Shown one piece after another: positions 1-10,398 of a stretch of 64,000 bases of DNA. Each line of letters opens with the position of its first letter. The stretch's first letter is position 1. Origin of the DNA: Cryptomeria japonica (Eukaryota; Streptophyta; Pinopsida; Cupressales; Cupressaceae). A model generated the notes under the pieces. The model was not told where the DNA came from, made no database searches, and saw only the letters and a program-made list of their open reading frames with translations. Made by a program: the position numbers and the translations under genes. The stretch lies in the NCBI RefSeq assembly GCF_030272615.1, contig NC_081415.1:104791796-104855795 (forward strand), given 5' to 3'.

Positions 1-24
1 AGTCGCAAAAAGGATGACCCAAGA

Positions 25-205
25 ATGCTTGATGATACAAGAACTCATGAGGACACAGGAAGAACTAATGATGACACAAGAAGGAATCGTGATGACATAA
101 GAACTCATAAGGACACACGAAGAACTAACGATGACACAAGAAGGAATCGTGATGATACAAGAAGAGATCATGATCACACAAGAACTCATGATGATACGAG
201 GAGAA
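25..205 (+). repeat. degenerate tandem repeat encoding Arg/Asp-rich gag N-terminus
   Basis: Short units resembling gatgacacaagaaggaat recur seven to eight times with small changes. They encode alternating basic and acidic residues (RDDTR, THKDTRRTN). The repeat stays in frame with the gag that follows, so it is part of the protein and not a separate satellite. Confidence 0.75.
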
Positions 206-1347
206 ATCATGTCAATGATCCTCTCTTAGCTCTCATGCAACATATACAAACTCTTCAAATGCAAATTCAAGATATAAAAAGAGGAACTACTAAGAGATAT
301 TCACTTCAAGAAATCTATCCTTATCCATTTGATAGAAGTCTCAACATGATACCTTTTCCTCCAAATTGTGAAACTCCTAGATATGACAAATATAATGCAA
401 GAACTGATCCCTAAGATCATATAAGAGAATTTTGTACGATGAGAATGAAATTTGCACATGAGGACACATACTTAATGAGGTTATTTCCAAAGAGATTAAG
501 TGGACAAGCTATGGAATGGTTCTCGAAACTTCCATCTAAAATTAGATCATTTGCAGAATTGGTGGACAAGTTTTTTTCACAATATTCGTACAACATACAA
601 CATGAGATCACAATGCTAGACTTGTGTCACACCAAGAAAAAGAGTGGAGAACCTTTCATGACGTTTCTACAAAGGTGGAGATGGTTAGCTACATGATATC
701 CTTGTGTGATGCCAGAATATGAAAAGATGGGCATATTCATTAATAATCTAAATGAGCAAATGAATTATAACCTAAAAATGCAATGTCATCCAAGTTTCAA
801 AAAGATGAATGATAATGGAATCAGGATTGAGGAAGTTATGGTAAAGAATGGAGAGTTGAAGATATACAAAGAAGGAGTTAATCTTCCTCCCAAAAACACT
901 ACTAATAATAACAACAATGATAAGCCCAAGTTTTGGAACAAAAATCGAAACATCGTCAATGATGGGATAGTGGATAATAATAATGTGAAACCAAAGAAAC
1001 AAGTTTTCAATTTATCAAATCACACAATGACGGTTCAACAAGATAACAATAAACCAAAATCATCTTTTAATAATTTCTTTTGCAGGAAATTTACCATTCG
1101 TGAACCGCTTGGGTCAACACTAAAGACACTTCTTGCAAACAAGTGGATTACCTTGCCAAAAGCAAGAAACTTTGAACCTAAGGTAAAACCTGCTTGGTGG
1201 AACAATAACCATTATTGTGATTTTTATCAAAACAAAGGACACCAAATAGATGATTGTCAGCGGTTAAAGAATGTCATCCAAGATTTAACTGACAATGGCA
1301 TCATAACTATGGATTGGCATAAGACAAACGAATCATACACATCTTGA
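25..1347 (+). pseudogene. gag: gypsy gag (capsid and nucleocapsid), two in-frame stops
   Basis: The gag protein forms the virus-like particle and packages element RNA. One frame runs from 25 to 1347, broken only by stop codons at 412-414 and 694-696. The first 60 residues are a charged repeat rich in Arg-Asp-Asp-Thr-Arg. The capsid part follows, with retrotransposon-gag signatures such as LSGQAMEWFSKLP and SGEPFMTFLQRW. A zinc knuckle lies near 1215-1260: it reads C-x2-Y-x4-H-x4-C, so the second cysteine is tyrosine. The reading frame may start before base 25. After 1347 (1348-1574) there is only a degraded Lys/Asn-rich spacer. Confidence 0.85.
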
Positions 1348-1574
1348 AAACTCTGCTTCTTAATTATTAGAAGGGTGAATCATCAACAACGTAAAATGGC
1401 AACGGTAAAGAAAAAGTGAACTATGCTCATACTTATGATAACATGATTAATGTGATTGTGGTCAAAGAGAAACAACAACAAGAACCCGCTCATGTTATCA
1501 CAAGAAGCAAACCCAAAGTTACTTTGTTGGGTCCTACAACTGACATGCCATCCACTTCAAAATAATATAGTCTA

Positions 1575-2309
1575 GTGGATCAACTACAAAAAACTCTCGT
1601 GCAAATATCAATTTTAGAACTTTTAAAACTTTCACCCACACATAAAGAAATTTTAGAAAGAGCACTAGTAGATATGACGGTATCCAAAGATCTTGATGTA
1701 GATCAATTCCAAACTATGGTGGGACACCTCACAACACCTCATTTCTTATCATTCATAGAAGAAGATGACATGTCTTTGCAACATCCCCATAATGCTACAT
1801 TGCATATTGAAGTCCTTATTCATAAAACATGTGTTAAATTTGTTCTAATAGATGGAGGAGTGGGCTTGAATATTTTCTCATTAAGTCTTGTTCATGCTTT
1901 AGGTTATTCTGAAGATGCAATTGATCCCCATAAAAAGATCACAATCAAAGCATTTGATGAAGAAGAACATTCCTCCAAAGGAATTGTGGTATTACCCATC
2001 AGAGTAGGACCCTTGCAGAAAGATACAATATGCCCAGTTATAGACCTGGATTTATCATACAACATACTTTTGGTAAGACCATGGATTCATGACATACAAG
2101 CTATTCCCTCAACTTATCAACAGTGCCTGAAGTTTCTGTACAATGGGCAGGAAATCATAATTTTAGAAGACTCGAATCCATTCCAATATTGTAGTAATTT
2201 GAAACCGGCACAAGAGGTCATTGTTCCACATAATAGAGAGGCATCATCTTCAAGCACACAATCCAAGGAAAAATCATTTTCCTCAATCTTGTCAAGTTTT
2301 AAAAAATAG
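1575..2309 (+). pseudogene. gypsy retropepsin-like aspartic protease
   Basis: This is the protease that cuts the gag-pol polyprotein. The frame differs from gag. The catalytic loop reads VLIDGGVGLNIFS, where the usual Asp-Ser/Thr-Gly is Asp-Gly-Gly, so the active-site triad has lost its hydroxyl residue. The C-terminal LLVRPWIHD corresponds to the conserved LLGRPWIH of this protease clade, followed by a beta strand with KFLYNGQEI. The tail is Ser-rich and stops at 2307-2309. Order after gag and before reverse transcriptase fits a gypsy pol. Confidence 0.85.
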
Positions 2310-3825
2310 ATACAGCTAAGGGAGCAAGGGAACGAAGAATATTCACTGTCACAGTTACAATTTTTTCCTATATCTTATAGTAAACCATCAAACTCAAAAT
2401 AACAACTAGTTATAAAATCTCTTCCAATATTTGATGGAGCATTTTTTTTTGGGACATTATTTGAGGAAACAAAGGACAAATATGTGCTACAATGACTATA
2501 TAAGGATGAAGAAGTTCAACAAAAAATCAATAATGTCAGAATACCCACAGAAAGATATGGAATAGGATTTACATCCTTCAGAAAATAGGATACACTTGAA
2601 TGGGTCTTGTAGGAAAAAGAAAATAAGGTATCTTAGAACCCATACAATCTCATACTCAGCAGGCTACAAACAAATCAGGCTTAGGGTATGGACAAGTTAC
2701 TCCACAAGAAGAAACATCTTTTAGGCAGCAAAAAGATGAGCATGACAAAAGACAAGAGCAACTTGCAATCAAAAGAGAAGAAGCATCTGCCAAACAACAA
2801 GAACAAGAAAACATAAGATCACAAAAAGAGAGAGATTATAATCAGAAAGAAAGACAAAATAATGGCACTTCCCAAGCAGAGTCAACTTCTAATCAAAACA
2901 TAAAAGAAGCTGGTATAAAGCAAGGAGAACTAATAGCAAGACTAACAGAACTAAATATTAGTCTAGAGGAACCTGAATATGAGAGAAGAAAAGAGATAGC
3001 GAGGAAAACAGAAGAAACAAACCAAAATTTATATGAACAAATCTGCAGATTGCAAGCTGCCAGTGGGATAGATTTCAATGAATGGGAATGGGATTCCTAT
3101 CATTTTGAACAATTAGCTGAAGAAACCTGCTATGAAAAGATGTGGGTGTTGATGTAGTTCATGCATATGCAGGGCAAATGTTAGGAACTAGATCACTTGA
3201 ATTAGAATCACATTCAACCAACTTGGATTTAATCAAGGACGTTCAGGAACTACTTGCGAGAGGTCATTCTGATGAGAGTATCATCCTAGACATTGAAATA
3301 TGTATTGAAGACTTTGACGTTTCTATCATGACCCTTAATGCCTTCAAAATTTTTCAAGCTGAGGATCCCTTACCTTTAATACATCATGAACTTATTGACT
3401 GGGATAATGAAGGACATACTGAAATTGATACCTTTCCTAATGACCACTCCATTTCCTTATACCTCAATGCAATTTAGCCCACAACAACTTCCACTGAGGA
3501 TTTCACCAATGCATCTTCCAGTCAAGTGGGTGCCAAATCTCCCAGTCGCAAAAATAAAAATAAAGAAAAAAATATTAGGTCTAATGCTGAAAACCATTTA
3601 ATGGCAACATTATACCAAGGAAAAGTAAAAAGAAAGGATGCATCTAACGATAAAAACCTCCTTGAGGCATAGGAAGATGGGAGATTTGACACCTTACCTG
3701 AATTTTATCAAGAGAGATCATCTATACTGATTGAACCAATAGAGGCAGTCAACATTGGAACAACAGATCAACCAAAGATTCTACATTCAGAAACCTCTCT
3801 ATCAGAATAAGAAAAATAGAAATAT
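2310..3825 (+). pseudogene. protease-reverse transcriptase linker with coiled coil
   Basis: This part of pol is decayed by several frameshifts. From about 2684 to 3156 one frame is open and very rich in Gln, Glu, Lys and Arg (QQKDEHDKRQEQLAIKREEA), a predicted coiled coil. Just before it lies KSGLGYGQV, which resembles a G-patch remnant that Tat-type elements often carry after the protease. From 3142 to 3477 a second acidic open stretch (EDFDVSIMTLNAF) continues the linker. No enzyme motif is visible. It is annotated as a linker from its position and composition. Confidence 0.6.
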
Positions 3826-4059
3826 CTGGAATTTTTAGAAAGACGACAAATTAATTTCGCCTGGTCATATGCAGACATGCTAGGGTTGGATTTAGATCTT
3901 ATAATGCATCACCTAAATGTCACTCCATGAGCCAAACCAGTAAAACAAAAATTGAGAAAGATGCATCCTTGTATATCTCTTCTTGTCAAAGTAGAACTGA
4001 AGAAATTACTGGACGTGGGATTCATAAGACCTATGGCATATCCTCAATGGGTATCAAAC
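3826..4059 (+). pseudogene. pol: gypsy reverse transcriptase, N-terminal part
   Basis: The conserved start of Tat-type reverse transcriptase is readable: FAWSYADMLGLDLDLIMHHL, then a stop, then KPVKQKLRKMHP, a frameshift, and KKLLDVGFIRPMAYPQWVSN. Translation breaks after the codons for Trp-Val-Ser-Asn at 4059. The following codons (Ile-Val-His-Val-Ser-Lys-Pro) are found 1.57 kb downstream at 5632, which shows an insertion in between. Confidence 0.85.
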
Positions 4060-5626
4060 TAGTGCAGGAGCACCTAGTTTTGAGTCTAGTTTCTTCATTT
4101 TGGTGTGTTTGTTCATAGGTTGGTTTGGAGTGGTGAATAAGAGTCTTCTCTTAGGTCTTCATATGTTTTTGTAATGCTTTGGTAGGTTGAATGTCCTTAG
4201 GACAATGCATTTGCTCAATTTTGGCTTGTAAGCCCTGGTAAGCCTAAAATGGCACAATCTTGCATTTAGATGAAAAATGCCTTGAATAGACTTTTTTGGC
4301 ATTGGGAAATGTTAATGTAATGGTTTTTAGTCATTCTAGATGGTTTGGAGGAGAAAACAAAGCATGTAAGGCAAAAATGCACTTTTCGGCAAAAGTTGTC
4401 AAAGTTACTTGACAACTTTTTGCAACGTTGAGCAACTTTTTGCATTTTTGAGAAAAGGGTTGGTTAGGAAACTAATGGAGAGTTAGTTAGGAAAAAATGG
4501 CATATAAATTCCTTGATAATGAATGTAATGAGGTTGTTGAATTCCTAGAGTAGATAGGAATACAAATTGGAGAGCAATTTTGAGTTTTACATTGCATTTT
4601 TCAAGAATTAGAGCAGCAACCCATACCTAATGGATTGATTGCATTGTTGTTATTTTCTTGTTGTTTTGTATATTTTCTTGCAGTGCTCAGGAAGAAATTT
4701 GGTTATTTTTACTGTAGGTTTTAATAGAGTTTTCAATTTTGCAACCTCTCAGCCTGAGTAAGGGTTTGAGAGGCCCAAACATGGTTCTAGCTTGAAGTAC
4801 TTTGAGTTATTTTCAATAACCTTTGGGACTCAAGCCATGGAACCTTTGTATAATTTATATATCTTTTATTTTCCTTTAGAGGTCATTGAAAGGCCAATGA
4901 GCATCATTTCCTAGGTGAGCTCATCCATAGCCCAATTAGGAAATGAATGAGATTATGTAAGTGTTTGCAGGAATAAGAAGGGTTGGAGTTGCAGAGTGTT
5001 TGGGATGAACAAGTGATGTGTGGAAGAGCATATGTGTGAATCTGGAGGTGTGGAAGATCAAGGAAGACACCTAACCCTTGGAAAAAGACCAAAACAAGCC
5101 CAAAACCACCTAAAACAAGCATTTCTCAAGTTCCATACCTATACGGTCAGACAGAGATTCCTCACTTCATAAATTGGAAAGTAATTCCGAAAGGGTATCC
5201 TGATCAACAAAGAGTTTGTGGGTCTTTGGAGAAATTGTGAGAAAATCCACAAAAACCGGTTAGGTAGGGCTAATTGGGGCTCTAGGGCTACTAGGCCTAG
5301 AAAATAGGAAAAGGAAGGAGCGATGGGGAAATGAATCAAACCCTCACTCAAAACTAGTTAATTATCCTTGAAAAACATCACAAACACCTACTACAACCTC
5401 TCTAAGCATTTTTTAGGAGTTTAAGAGTGGAAAGTTGGATTTACCCTTGTGAATCTCAACCATGCCTAAGCAACTAGTGAGTACATCTTGATTGGGAGCG
5501 CTCTTAGAGAGTTGAGGTGTCTAAATTGATTAGTAGAGCAGATGAACAATGAATGAAACCCACTAGGACAACACCTGACTACCCTTAAACAAGGAATTAA
5601 CTCTCTTTGAGGATACCTGCCCATCA
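4060..5626. mobile_element. unclassified 1567-bp insertion flanked by CAAAC duplication
   Basis: The insertion splits the reverse transcriptase exactly between two codons. It is flanked by CAAAC at 4055-4059 and 5627-5631, a 5-bp target duplication. Its plus end begins TAGTGCAGG and the complement of its other end begins TGATGGGCAGG, so the ends are loosely similar inverted sequences. It has no convincing open frame. A TATA-like catataaatt occurs at 4500. It could be a solo LTR or a small non-autonomous retroelement; the first bases do not form a clean TG...CA pair, so class is left open. Confidence 0.6.
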
Positions 5627-5631
5627 CAAAC

Positions 5632-6443
5632 ATAGTTCATGTTTCTAAACCGGATAAAGTATTAGAGTGTACACAAATTTTAGAGATCTCAATAATGCAT
5701 GTCCAAAGGATGACTTTCCTTTGCCTAATATTGACATAATTGTCGATTTAACTATTGGACATTCCATGTTTTCCCTAATGGATGGTTTCTCGAGATATAA
5801 TCAGATTAAAATAGCTCCAGAAGATCAAGACAAGACAAATTTCACGTGTCCATGGGGTACTTTCTGTTGGAACATCATGTCATTTGGACTAAAGAATGCA
5901 GGTGCTACATATCAAAGAGCCATGACAATAATATTCCATGACATGATGCATACATTCATGGAAGACTATGTAGATGACATATTGGCAAAATCATACAACA
6001 AAGAGGAACATCTAGAAATACTAGAAAAGATCTTTGACCGATTAGAACAATACAAGATAAGGCTCAATCCTAAGAAATGTGTCTTTCATGTCACTTCAGG
6101 TAAGCTATTGGGATACATTGTTTCATCTAGAGTTATAGAAGTAGATCCGCAAAAAGTTAAAGCAATCATGGAAATGGCATCCCCCAAAAATATCAGTCAA
6201 CTCAGATCACTTCAAGGAAGATTGCAGTCAATTAGAATATTTGTTGCTCAATTGGTAGATAAGTGTCAACCATTTAATTAGTTGTTACACAAGAATGTTT
6301 ATTTCAAATGGGACAATCAATTTGACGAAGCATTCAACAAAATCAAGGAATATCTCATGCAACCACCAGTACTAATATCACCAATTCAAGTAAAATCATT
6401 GTTACTATATGTATCAGCCACAAAAGTAACATTAGGAGTTCTT
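5632..6443 (+). pseudogene. pol: gypsy reverse transcriptase core and start of RNase H
   Basis: This continues the reverse transcriptase interrupted at 4059. Readable motifs are FRDLNNACPKDDFPLP, SLMDGFSRYNQI (first catalytic Asp), the FTCPWGTFCWNIMSFGLKNA fingers-palm stretch and the catalytic YVDD at 5967-5978. The connection domain follows (RLNPKKCVFHV, LGYIVSSRVIEVDPQK). A frameshift lies near 5655 and a stop near 6280. RNase H begins around 6390 (LLLYVSATKVTLGVL) and is cut at 6443 by a LINE; it resumes at 9630. Confidence 0.9.
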
Positions 6444-6559
6444 ACATCTGTGTCTTCTATGTATTGTGTCCTCCCCCCCCCCCACCCCCTCCTATTAACC
6501 CTTATTGGTCTAAAGCTTGGATTAAGGGTCTTACCCCCAAAATCAATTTTTTCTTCTAG

Positions 6560-6960
6560 ACTATCCTCCAAAATAAGATCCTGACCCTTGACAACCTCAA
6601 AGGAAGAGGTCTTGCCCTCCCTGATAGATGTGTGATGTGCCTTCAAGAGGAAGAGTCTATGGACCACCTTGCTCTCCATTGTTCTTTCTCAGCCTCTGTT
6701 TGGGAAAGCTTCCACAAGAGCTTCAGTATTGCTTGGGTGTTTCCTAATAACATTAGAGATATGTTCTCCTCCTGGAATATTCAATGGGCTAACCCTTTTT
6801 TGAGATGTTTGTATGAGCTTTCTCTTCCTTAAATCTTGTGGGGTCTATGGAAAGAAAGAAATAACCGAATCTTCAGGCATGTCTCCCTCAATCAAGATAT
6901 TGTGTTCTAGAAAATTCAATGGTCTATTCAGGAAAATATAGGGATCATTGAGGGTCCTTG
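6560..6960 (+). pseudogene. LINE zf-RVT domain (reverse transcriptase zinc-binding)
   Basis: The frame reads DRCVMCLQEEESMDHLALHC, the Cys-x2-Cys...His-x4-His-Cys pattern of the zinc-binding domain that follows reverse transcriptase in plant LINEs. Conserved tryptophans (SASVWESF, LWGLWKERNNRIF) come next. Stops at about 6830 and 6909 interrupt it. The preceding bases encode WIKGLTPKINFFF, the usual lead-in of this domain. Confidence 0.8.
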
Positions 6961-7039
6961 TTACTTGAACAATCCATTGGATTCAAATATCTTAAGGGTA
7001 TGGAATATAAAGATCACTGATGGTCCTAATCTCAACCAT

Positions 7040-7805
7040 GATAAAAGGCTTGAAGCTAAATGGAAAACCCCTCCTCAAGGTTGGCTCAAAGTTAATTTTG
7101 ATAGTGCTGCCAAAGGTAACCCAGGTCCTTCAGGTTGTGGAGCTATTCTTAGATATCATAGAGGAATTTGCAAGGAAATGGTTTTTGTCCCTATTGGAAC
7201 CCAAACCAACCATAAAACTGAAGCAATGGCAGCTCTTCAAGGCATCATCCTAGCCAAAAAATGGAAATGCCCCTATCTATGGATAGAAGGGTATTCAATT
7301 AATATCATAAAGTGCCTTAATGGGACTTCAAAACCTCTTGGTCGATTCAAAAACATAATCACCTCTGCTATTGACATTATTAGCACCTTTAAAAAATGCC
7401 ATATCTCCCACATCTACTGGGAGGCCAACGGCTCTGTTGACTAGGCTGCCAATACAGTGGTTAAAAGTGAGGGAATTACCATGTGGATGGGTGAAAGCGA
7501 ACTCCCCAAAGATGTCAGACAAATCATTAGTAATGAGCGATATAGAAGCACTCCAAAGACTCTTGATGGACAAGATAATTATGAAAAGTACTGATGTGAG
7601 TACTTCAAGTTATTTTAATAATGAGAAAATCACTCATTATAACATCAATGCCATAAACTCTCACGCTTTTTGGGTAATTGTTATAGCTCCGAAAAGATCT
7701 CAGTTTAATCAGCTCTGTAAGTTTCAAAATTTGGTCATGAGTAGCGACAACATGAGTGGAAATAGGAGGCAATATGAACCAAGTAGTTGTAAAGAATGGA
7801 AATAG
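7040..7805 (+). pseudogene. LINE RNase H domain
   Basis: This RNase H domain degrades RNA in the RNA-DNA hybrid during reverse transcription. It shows WLKVNFDSAAKGNPGPSGCG, with the first catalytic Asp in NFDSA. NHKTEAMAALQGI holds the catalytic Glu. The expected third Asp after LWIEG is replaced: the site reads GYSINII where these domains usually have SDS. HIYWEANGSVD is then followed by a stop (7442-7444), and AANTVV continues the last helix. One frameshift-free reading continues to about 7805 if the stop is ignored. It lies directly after the zf-RVT remnant. Confidence 0.85.
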
Positions 7806-7849
7806 AAGAAGAGGTTTGGGGTATTTTGTAGCAAGGTGGTCTCTCGAAC

Positions 7850-9458
7850 TTCATGGAGAGACTCCACGGCTGAGATGGTATGGTAACCAGTCTTTTCTGC
7901 AAGAACTGGAAGAAGGGCATGTTAAAAATGGGCGATCAAATGGTTGAAATCGATGAAGATTTAATTGCTCAAGCTACGGACCTCACCAGGGAAGGTTGCA
8001 ACTTCTACAAAGATAGGAAGGTCAGTAGGGAAGCTATTGAAAGGTACCTAGTAACTGAGAAAGAGAAAAAATGACTGGTAAAGTTGAGCAAAACCTACTA
8101 CCCGCCTAGGGCTTTTGCCAAACCCTAGCGGGAGATTCTTTTTGTTTAATGCGATATATTGCTCTAGATGGTAGGTTTACGAAAGTTTATGGGTATCACT
8201 TTGTTCTATTAAATCACTTTAGGCACAATGATAAGGTTAATTTCCCTTATTTCCTGCTTTGTTCAATGAATGCATCCCTTAAGGCCTACAAAGAGAATCC
8301 TCTGGGTGATATTGCTATGCACCAAGGCCTAATGGTCCTAATTTATGACCATTTAAAGGCCACTCAAATTGCTCGAATGTAGCCCTCTGTGGATTCTAAG
8401 GAAGAGATGTCTGATTCTGCCTTTTCTGAGGAGGAGGAATCCGATAGTGACTCTTCATCTAATACAGAGGACAGTTTTGATGACTCGGAGTATGAAAGCA
8501 GGAAGAAGAGGAAATACAGAAAAACAAGACCCTCTTCATCCAAGGGCAAAAAGCCTCAAAGAAAACCCCTGATTAGCATCTCTTCGGAAGGGGAGGATTT
8601 AGATGATTCTGAGAAGGAGAACCCTAAAGGGCTGTTGAAGAAGAAAACAAAAATCCATACCCAGACCCAGAAAAAGCACAAGAAAAAAGAGGAGACTGGC
8701 AAGGAACCGAAAGCTGACAAGCAAGCAAGGACCTTGTAAGTTGAGCACAGCCTGGAAAAGGAGACTATAGAAGAGACTATCAAGGTTGTCGACACAATTT
8801 CTACCCTCCACATCCCCAAAGAAGAACAAGTTACCCCTGGAAAAGTTGCTCCCTCATCTGGCCCTCCTCCCGAGGGTTTGCATGGTTTCATGGAAACAAT
8901 GGAGTGGCTCATTAATGGTTACAAGAAAGTTGTGGATGAATACAAGAAACTTTGTAATAGAGTCTTGATTCTAGAAACCATTAATATTGGGGAGGGAAAT
9001 ACAATGGCCGACTATATTGAGGACCTAAAAAACACCATCACCAAAGCTGAAGACATCAGAGATGCTTTCAACCCTAGGTTTGAGAAGATTGAAAAGGAGA
9101 TGCTGGACAGAAAAAGCCTTGCGGACACTAGCAAAAAACCCTCTCAGACACTATCACCAAAGTTGATAAAATTGAGGAGTGCCTGAAGAACATCGCTGAA
9201 TAGAGCCTAATTATCTTGAAGATCTTGGCCAACAACACCCACACCCTCATCAGCAAGATGGATGACGAAAAGGAAATCCAGGACTTAGAACTGGAAGCTG
9301 AAGGAATAGGGGAAGCTCAAGGTCCCAGAACCCGCACCAAAGGCAAGAGGAAGGAAAAGAAACTGAATAAGGATTTGGAAGACTTGAAAGCTGTCGGGGC
9401 CACCTATGATGAGCTGGTGACAAAGGCAGAGGATCTGCTAAAGAAAATCTCTGTGTAG
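7850..9458 (+). pseudogene. unrecognised open frame downstream of LINE A RNase H
   Basis: I do not recognise this protein. A decayed frame of roughly 530 codons can be followed. 7880-8071 gives EIDEDLIAQATDLTREGCNF. After a stop and a frameshift near 8145, 8149-9186 is one frame with only two stops (8380-8382, 8737-8739). After another frameshift it ends at 9458. The first part looks globular (DGRFTKVYGYHFVLLNHF). The middle is acidic and Ser-rich then Lys-rich (SEEEESDSDSS, KKRKYRKTRPSSSKGKK), nuclear-signal-like. The end is helical and charged. It lies inside the LINE between RNase H and its 3' end, so it is either a third LINE reading frame or a captured transcript. Confidence 0.5.
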
Positions 9459-9589
9459 CGCATTTCCTATTTCTTTGTTTTTTTTTTGTTAAGCTATTCT
9501 TTCCGTTCGCTGGTCTTTTGGCTAGTCTTTTTGTTTGCGGACTCTATTGTTCTGTTCTTCTAGGTGCTTTTTCTCTATCTATGCTGTAA

Positions 9590-9611
9590 AGGTTTTGGGT
9601 CTTGAAAACCT
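9590..9611 (+). promoter_or_regulatory. hairpin near the 3' end of LINE A
   Basis: AGGTTTT and AAAACCT form a perfect 7-bp stem around an 8-base loop, 18 bases before the LINE end. Some LINEs need a 3' hairpin for recognition by their reverse transcriptase; that role here is inferred. Confidence 0.45.
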
Positions 9612-9629
9612 ATTTTTTTAATTAATCAG

Positions 9630-10398
9630 AACATTAGGAGTTCTTCTCGCACAATAGGATAATGAAGGAAAATAATGAGCTATTTACTACATCAGTAGAA
9701 CATTAGTGGGATACAAGCTTAATTATTCACCAACAAAAAAGCATGCTTAGCAGTAGTGTTTGCTTCTCAAAAGTTGCAACACTATATACTCTCTCACTCA
9801 ATCAAACTGATTGCAAAAATAGATCCATTAAAGTATTTTCTGAGCAAGGCGACATTAATAGGAAGATTAGAAAAATTGGTCATGATCCTAAGCGAACTTG
9901 ATATTGAATATGTAGACAGAAAAGCTATCAAGGGGCAAGTCATTGCAGATCAGTTGGTAGAAGCACCACTTCAAGATGATCATCCCTTACACATTGAATT
10001 TTAAGATGCTGATATCCTCATAGTCACCAAACAGACTTGGCAGTTGTACTTTGATGGTTCATATACCCAACATGGATCAGGAGTAGGCATTTTATTCATC
10101 ACATGCAAGGTCACATAATCCCAAAGGCATATAAATTGAGTTTTCCATGCACCAACAATACAACAAAATACGAAGCTTTAGTCACAGGAGTCAAGATGAC
10201 CATAGAATGGAACATCACACAATTACAGGTTTTTGGAGACTCTCAGATTGTCATTAATCAAATTAAAGATTATTATCACACAAAGAATGACAAACTAATA
10301 CCTTATAAAAATATGGTAGATGATTTCAAGAAGTATTTTGTAGAAATCACTTTTGAGCAGATTCCAAGAAATGACAGCAAAGTAGCATACGCCATGGC
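9630..10398 (+). pseudogene. pol: gypsy RNase H followed by a second (archaeal-type) RNase H
   Basis: The gypsy frame resumes after LINE A. The first RNase H continues with YYISRTLVGYKLNYSPTKK, AVVFASQKLQHYIL and ending IEYVDRKAIKGQVIADQLVE. After a spacer a second RNase H starts with WQLYFDGSYTQHGSGVGILF (first Asp), NNTTKYEALVTGVK (Glu), QVFGDSQIVINQI (Asp). Two RNase H domains in this order are typical of Tat-type elements. Stops occur at about 9655 and 10004 and a frameshift near 10100. The domain is cut at 10398 within the codons for Ala-Met-Ala by copia 1. Confidence 0.85.

Larger units (their letters stand above)
6444..9629 (+). mobile_element. 5'-truncated non-LTR retrotransposon (LINE A)
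   Basis: The insertion lies in the gypsy RNase H and is flanked by a perfect 16-bp target duplication, aacattaggagttctt, at 6428-6443 and 9630-9645. Long duplications of this kind are typical of LINE target-primed integration. It begins within the C-terminal part of LINE ORF2 (zf-RVT, then RNase H), so endonuclease and reverse transcriptase were lost by 5' truncation. It then has about 1.7 kb with further reading frames and a 3' end with a small hairpin at 9590-9611. No long A tail is present. Confidence 0.9.

Noticed and set aside
8556-8912. Minus-strand frame of 118 codons
   Set aside because: Shadow of the Lys/Glu-rich plus-strand frame downstream of LINE A RNase H.
9630-10398. Host RNase H gene
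   Set aside because: Both RNase H domains lie in frame order between gypsy reverse transcriptase and integrase.
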